Shown: in pieces, positions 61,386-64,000 of the stretch
How positions within the stretch are numbered: the stretch's first letter is position 1
Layout of the letters: the number at the start of each line of letters is the position of its first letter
Origin: JAJRZL01 sp964557855
GTDB lineage: Bacteria > Zixibacteria > MSB-5A5 > GN15 > FEB-12
DNA length: 64,000 bases
NCBI GenBank assembly: GCA_964557855.1
Contig: CAZLBP010000021.1
Span: 1-64,000, forward strand
Direction of reading: 5' to 3'
Made by a program: the position numbers and the translations under genes
The notes under the pieces: generated by a model
The model's database searches: none
Seen by the model: only the letters and a program-made list of their open reading frames with translations
Told to the model about the DNA's origin: nothing

Positions 61386-62843
61386 ATGAAATCCATTACA
61401 TTACACGCTTACTATCGAGAACCGTATAAACATGGAGTGTCGCAAATAGATAAGTTCAATATCGTGATAATCGGCGGCGGACCGGGCGGCTATACGGCTG
61501 GCATTCGTGCCGCCATAAAAGGGGCGAAAGTCGCCGTGGTCGAGACCGACAAACTCGGCGGCGTTTGCCTCAATCGCGGGTGCATTCCTTCCAAAACACT
61601 GATAGCCTCAGCAGCGCAATATGACAAAATGAAAAGAACCGAGGACTACGGTATCAAGTTGGCTTCGCCGCCGGTTTACGACTGGCCGGCTATGTGCAAA
61701 CGGAAGGACAAAATCGTCAGCATGCTGGTGGGCGGTATCGGGCAGCTTTTCAAATCTCACGGCGTGACGCATTTCGAAGGCTTCGGCAAAATCACCGGCT
61801 CGAACGAAATCACAGTCATTGCCGAAGACGGCTCCGAGAAGAAGATCCAGACGGAGAACATCATCATAGCGACCGGTTCTCGTTCCCGGAATCTGCCGAT
61901 GTTTCAGGTCGACGGCCATCGGGTGCTCAATTCGAATCATCTGCTGGCCCTGGATCATCTGCCGAAGTCGATGCTCATTATCGGCGCCGGCGTTATCGGG
62001 TGCGAATGGGCTTGTATGCTCTCGCTACTCGATGTCGAGGTCACGATGGTTGAAATCCTCGACCACGCCCTGCCGCTGGAGGACGCCGGTATCGGCAAGG
62101 CGCTGGAACGCGAATTCAAGAAAATGAAGATCAAGTTCTTCGCCAAGACATCGGTCGAAGAACTCACACCCGGACCGGAAGGCGTGTCCGCCAAATTGTC
62201 TAACGGCAGCACCGTTAACGCCAACCAGGCGCTCGTAGCCGTGGGACGCGCGTACAATACCGAAGAGATGGGACTGGAAGAAATCGGTATCGAACTCAAC
62301 AAGGACAAGTCTATCAAGACGAATGCCGACATGCGAACCAACGTCCCGCACATCTTTGCCATCGGCGACGTGCGCGGCGAAATCCTGTTGGCCTATACAG
62401 CGGTCCATGATGGCTCTGTGGCGGTGGACAACGCGCTGGGCGAAGAAGCCCAAAAAAACTACCTGGGTGTACCATCGGTAGTGTTCACGCACCCGGAGGT
62501 CGCCTCGGTGGGACTGAAGGAACACGAAGCTGCCGGGAAACACGACATCGCCATCGGCAATTTCCCGCTTCGAACACTCGGCAAGGCTCACGCCGAGAAT
62601 GAGATTGCCGGCGAAGTCAAGATTATCGGCGATAAGGAAACGGATAAGATCCTGGGCGTACACATAATCGGCGCCCATGCGACTGAGATAATCCACACCG
62701 CCGCATTGGCGGTCAATCGAGAATTGACCGTCAAGCAACTGGGCTCTTTGATTTTCGGACATCCGGTCATTTCGGAGTCGATAATGGAAGCTGCCCATGA
62801 CCTTCACGGGCATTCCGTGCATTTGGCCAGAAAGAAGAAATAG
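61386..62843 (+). CDS. lpdA: Dihydrolipoyl dehydrogenase
   Basis: This flavoenzyme (E3) reoxidises dihydrolipoamide in 2-oxoacid dehydrogenase or glycine cleavage complexes. The protein has the FAD loop IIGGGPGGYTAGI, the redox disulfide GGVCLNRGCIPSK, the NAD loop IIGAGVIGCEWA, and the C-terminal interface with GHPVISESIMEAAHDLHG, which supplies the catalytic His-Glu pair. The frame starts at 61386 (485 residues). A GTG at 61437 would remove 17 residues that are not conserved, so the true start is uncertain. The E1 and E2 subunits are not in the window. Confidence 0.95.
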   Translation: MKSITLHAYYREPYKHGVSQIDKFNIVIIGGGPGGYTAGIRAAIKGAKVAVVETDKLGGVCLNRGCIPSKTLIASAAQYDKMKRTEDYGIKLASPPVYDWPAMCKRKDKIVSMLVGGIGQLFKSHGVTHFEGFGKITGSNEITVIAEDGSEKKIQTENIIIATGSRSRNLPMFQVDGHRVLNSNHLLALDHLPKSMLIIGAGVIGCEWACMLSLLDVEVTMVEILDHALPLEDAGIGKALEREFKKMKIKFFAKTSVEELTPGPEGVSAKLSNGSTVNANQALVAVGRAYNTEEMGLEEIGIELNKDKSIKTNADMRTNVPHIFAIGDVRGEILLAYTAVHDGSVAVDNALGEEAQKNYLGVPSVVFTHPEVASVGLKEHEAAGKHDIAIGNFPLRTLGKAHAENEIAGEVKIIGDKETDKILGVHIIGAHATEIIHTAALAVNRELTVKQLGSLIFGHPVISESIMEAAHDLHGHSVHLARKKK

Positions 62844-63083
62844 CGCAGATTTTAGCATAATACCGAGAAAAGCAACAGAATTCTCTTGTTCCACCCGCAA
62901 TCGGTGCGGATTGTTAAATTCTTAAGAGTTAATAGCTTACCATCAAAGTGACGGTTCTCTATGGATTCTTGGGGCGCAGTAATTGCGTAAACACATAGCT
63001 CGACATAGAACTCCTATAGCGAGGATGTGCTGTACTCGTCTGTGTAAGAATGAGTTACCCGTCAGTGTCGTTTTTTTTAAATC
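62844..63083. other. AT-rich intergenic region with two CGCA-N5-TGCG dyads
   Basis: No gene is visible. CGCA/TGCG dyads with five-base centres occur at 62896-62908 and 62975-62987, 79 bp apart. A run of eight T lies near 63071. These could be binding sites for the promoter just downstream, but nothing identifies the factor. Confidence 0.35.
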
Positions 63084-63202
63084 TTGGCACAATCATTGTA
63101 TATAAGATAAGCGTAGTTAGTTACTCAACATGTTAGTATGGCGGTGAAGGGTATCTAATTGGTGGGGATGAAGGAGCTATCAGTGATTGATAGCTCCTTT
63201 TA
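63084..63202 (+). ncRNA. Candidate small RNA with its own promoter and terminator
   Basis: TTGGCAC-AATCA-TTGTA (63084-63100) is one base short of a sigma-54 consensus, and TTGGCA with GATAAG at 16 bp (63106-63111) also fits sigma-70. About 90 nt later, AAGGAGCTATCA (63171-63182) pairs perfectly with TGATAGCTCCTT (63188-63199). No convincing protein is encoded between. Confidence 0.4.
63171..63202 (+). terminator. Intrinsic terminator, 12-bp stem
   Basis: A perfect 12-bp stem with a five-base loop is followed by TTTTA. It is 330 nt after lpdA, so it may end either that transcript or the candidate small RNA. The stem contains AGGAGCT, which could pair with other messages. Confidence 0.75.
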
Positions 63203-63442
63203 TCGATTGGCTAACACTCCCGCGAATCCGCTTCGGCTCCATACTGACGTGGAGTCGGCTCTAAAAGAACCATTTCCGCACTTTGTTGCCCCAAATTCCC
63301 TACAATATCGTAGCAGAATCCTTTATAGCACCCTTATGTAACAGAGAGTATTCAGGTTCCGCATACGTTTTTACTTGGAGCTGACGGTTCTAATCCATCA
63401 TCATAACCACTCACAATCACTTCAATAACAGGAGGACATGGT

Positions 63443-64000
63443 ATGTTAACCGATGTGTTGGGAACGGCTGTAGGTTTTATCATCGTGATGTTGCTGCTCA
63501 GTCTCATTGTAACCACTGTGGCTCAAGTGCTGCAGAGCCTGCTGCGTATCAGGACTCGCAACCTTATGGGAGGTATCAAACATCTGCTGGAAGAAGAGGG
63601 CATAGACACGTCCACAGCCGAGAAATACGCGAAAGGGATTCTGCAGCGACCCCTGGTTGCCGCAGGCAAGGCTGTCGGATTTTCTGAACCCCACGTGACC
63701 TGGATGGAGTTCGATCAATTCTACAGGAAACTCACGACGATTGCCGCCGACAAAGGTGTGTCTGACGAAGAGAAGATCAAACAGAAGTTTGACCGCATGG
63801 GCGATTACCTGAGGAAACGGTTTCTGCTCCACATGCGCTACATTACCGTGGCCATCGGGGCGGCGGTAGCGATTCTGTTTCAAGTCAGTGCAACCGGTCT
63901 TCTGCAGGATCTTTCCAGCAGCCCCCGGCAAAGGGCCAGTGCAGCGGTGCTCAGCGAATCAATGCTGGCTTCAGGATCTCCGGGGACTGTTGCCGAAGAG
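63443..64000 (+). CDS. Membrane protein of unknown function, cut by the window end
   Basis: An open frame of 186 codons runs from the ATG at 63443 to the window edge without a stop. AGGAGG lies at 63430-63435. An N-terminal membrane helix (VGFIIVMLLLSLIVTTVAQV, about residues 10-29) is followed by a polar helical region with LLEEEGIDTSTAEKYAKGIL. A second hydrophobic helix (YITVAIGAAVAILFQV) starts near residue 133. I do not recognise the family. The pattern of a leading helix, a soluble loop and later spans suggests a larger membrane protein. Confidence 0.78.
   Translation, partial: MLTDVLGTAVGFIIVMLLLSLIVTTVAQVLQSLLRIRTRNLMGGIKHLLEEEGIDTSTAEKYAKGILQRPLVAAGKAVGFSEPHVTWMEFDQFYRKLTTIAADKGVSDEEKIKQKFDRMGDYLRKRFLLHMRYITVAIGAAVAILFQVSATGLLQDLSSSPRQRASAAVLSESMLASGSPGTVAEE

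Noticed and set aside
63084..63111. Certain sigma-54 promoter at the small RNA candidate
   Set aside because: The -12 element reads TTGT, not TTGC, and a sigma-70 reading also fits, so it is listed only as a possibility.
63159..63341. 60-residue frame after lpdA
   Set aside because: It begins before a perfect terminator stem and runs through it, so it is unlikely to be expressed as protein.

Overview
The window carries the core translation and transcription gene cluster of a bacterium, followed by about 29 kb of accessory genes. The likely source is a member of the FCB superphylum, and Candidatus Zixibacteria is my best guess. The reasons are the dockerin-like C-terminal repeat on a secreted protein, two PorV/UPF0164-type outer-membrane proteins, a PEGA+DUF5683 protein, and moderately GC-rich DNA with palindromic intergenic repeats. 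This placement is inference from gene content, not a database result.

Region 1 (1-1623): tRNA-Gly, an array of hairpin repeats, a GNAT acetyltransferase on the minus strand and a strong promoter. Region 2 (1624-34553): the tufB-secE-nusG, L11-L1-L10-L12-rpoBC, str, S10, spc and alpha operons joined head to tail on the plus strand. The order is tRNA-Thr, tuf, rpmG, tRNA-Trp, secE, nusG, rplKAJL, rpoBC, rpsLG, fusA, tuf, rpsJ, rplCDWB, rpsS, rplV, rpsC, rplP, rpmC, rpsQ, rplNXE, rpsNH, rplFR, rpsE, rpmD, rplO, secY, adk, map, infA, rpmJ, rpsMKD, rpoA, rplQ. Only two long internal gaps exist, before rpoB and before fusA, and both hold terminator-like hairpins that could act as attenuators. The two tuf copies are identical at DNA level.

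Region 3 (34554-41905): phospholipid synthesis (plsY-gpsA), a MerR-type regulator, a family 2 glycosyltransferase, surE, a LOG-like protein, acylphosphatase, apt, three tRNAs and several repeat elements, one of them MITE-like. Region 4 (41906-50828): secreted and envelope proteins (DUF1028-Ig-dockerin fusion, two PorV-like proteins, a TPR membrane protein, an M48 lipoprotein) and a GH57 glucan enzyme. Region 5 (50829-60498): a polyprenyl-phosphate sugar transferase behind a sigma-54-type promoter with two upstream dyads. It is followed by a tight operon of PEGA/DUF5683 protein, fibronectin III lipoprotein, membrane protein, PrsK-like kinase, PrsR-like regulator and a second NtrC-type regulator. 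My main hypothesis is that one of these regulators, most likely the PrsR homologue, activates the sugar transferase to switch on exopolysaccharide synthesis. Region 6 (60499-64000): a second MITE-like element, an ICMT-type methyltransferase, dihydrolipoyl dehydrogenase, a candidate small RNA and a membrane protein cut by the window end.

No rRNA genes, CRISPR arrays, complete insertion sequences or prophage genes were seen.
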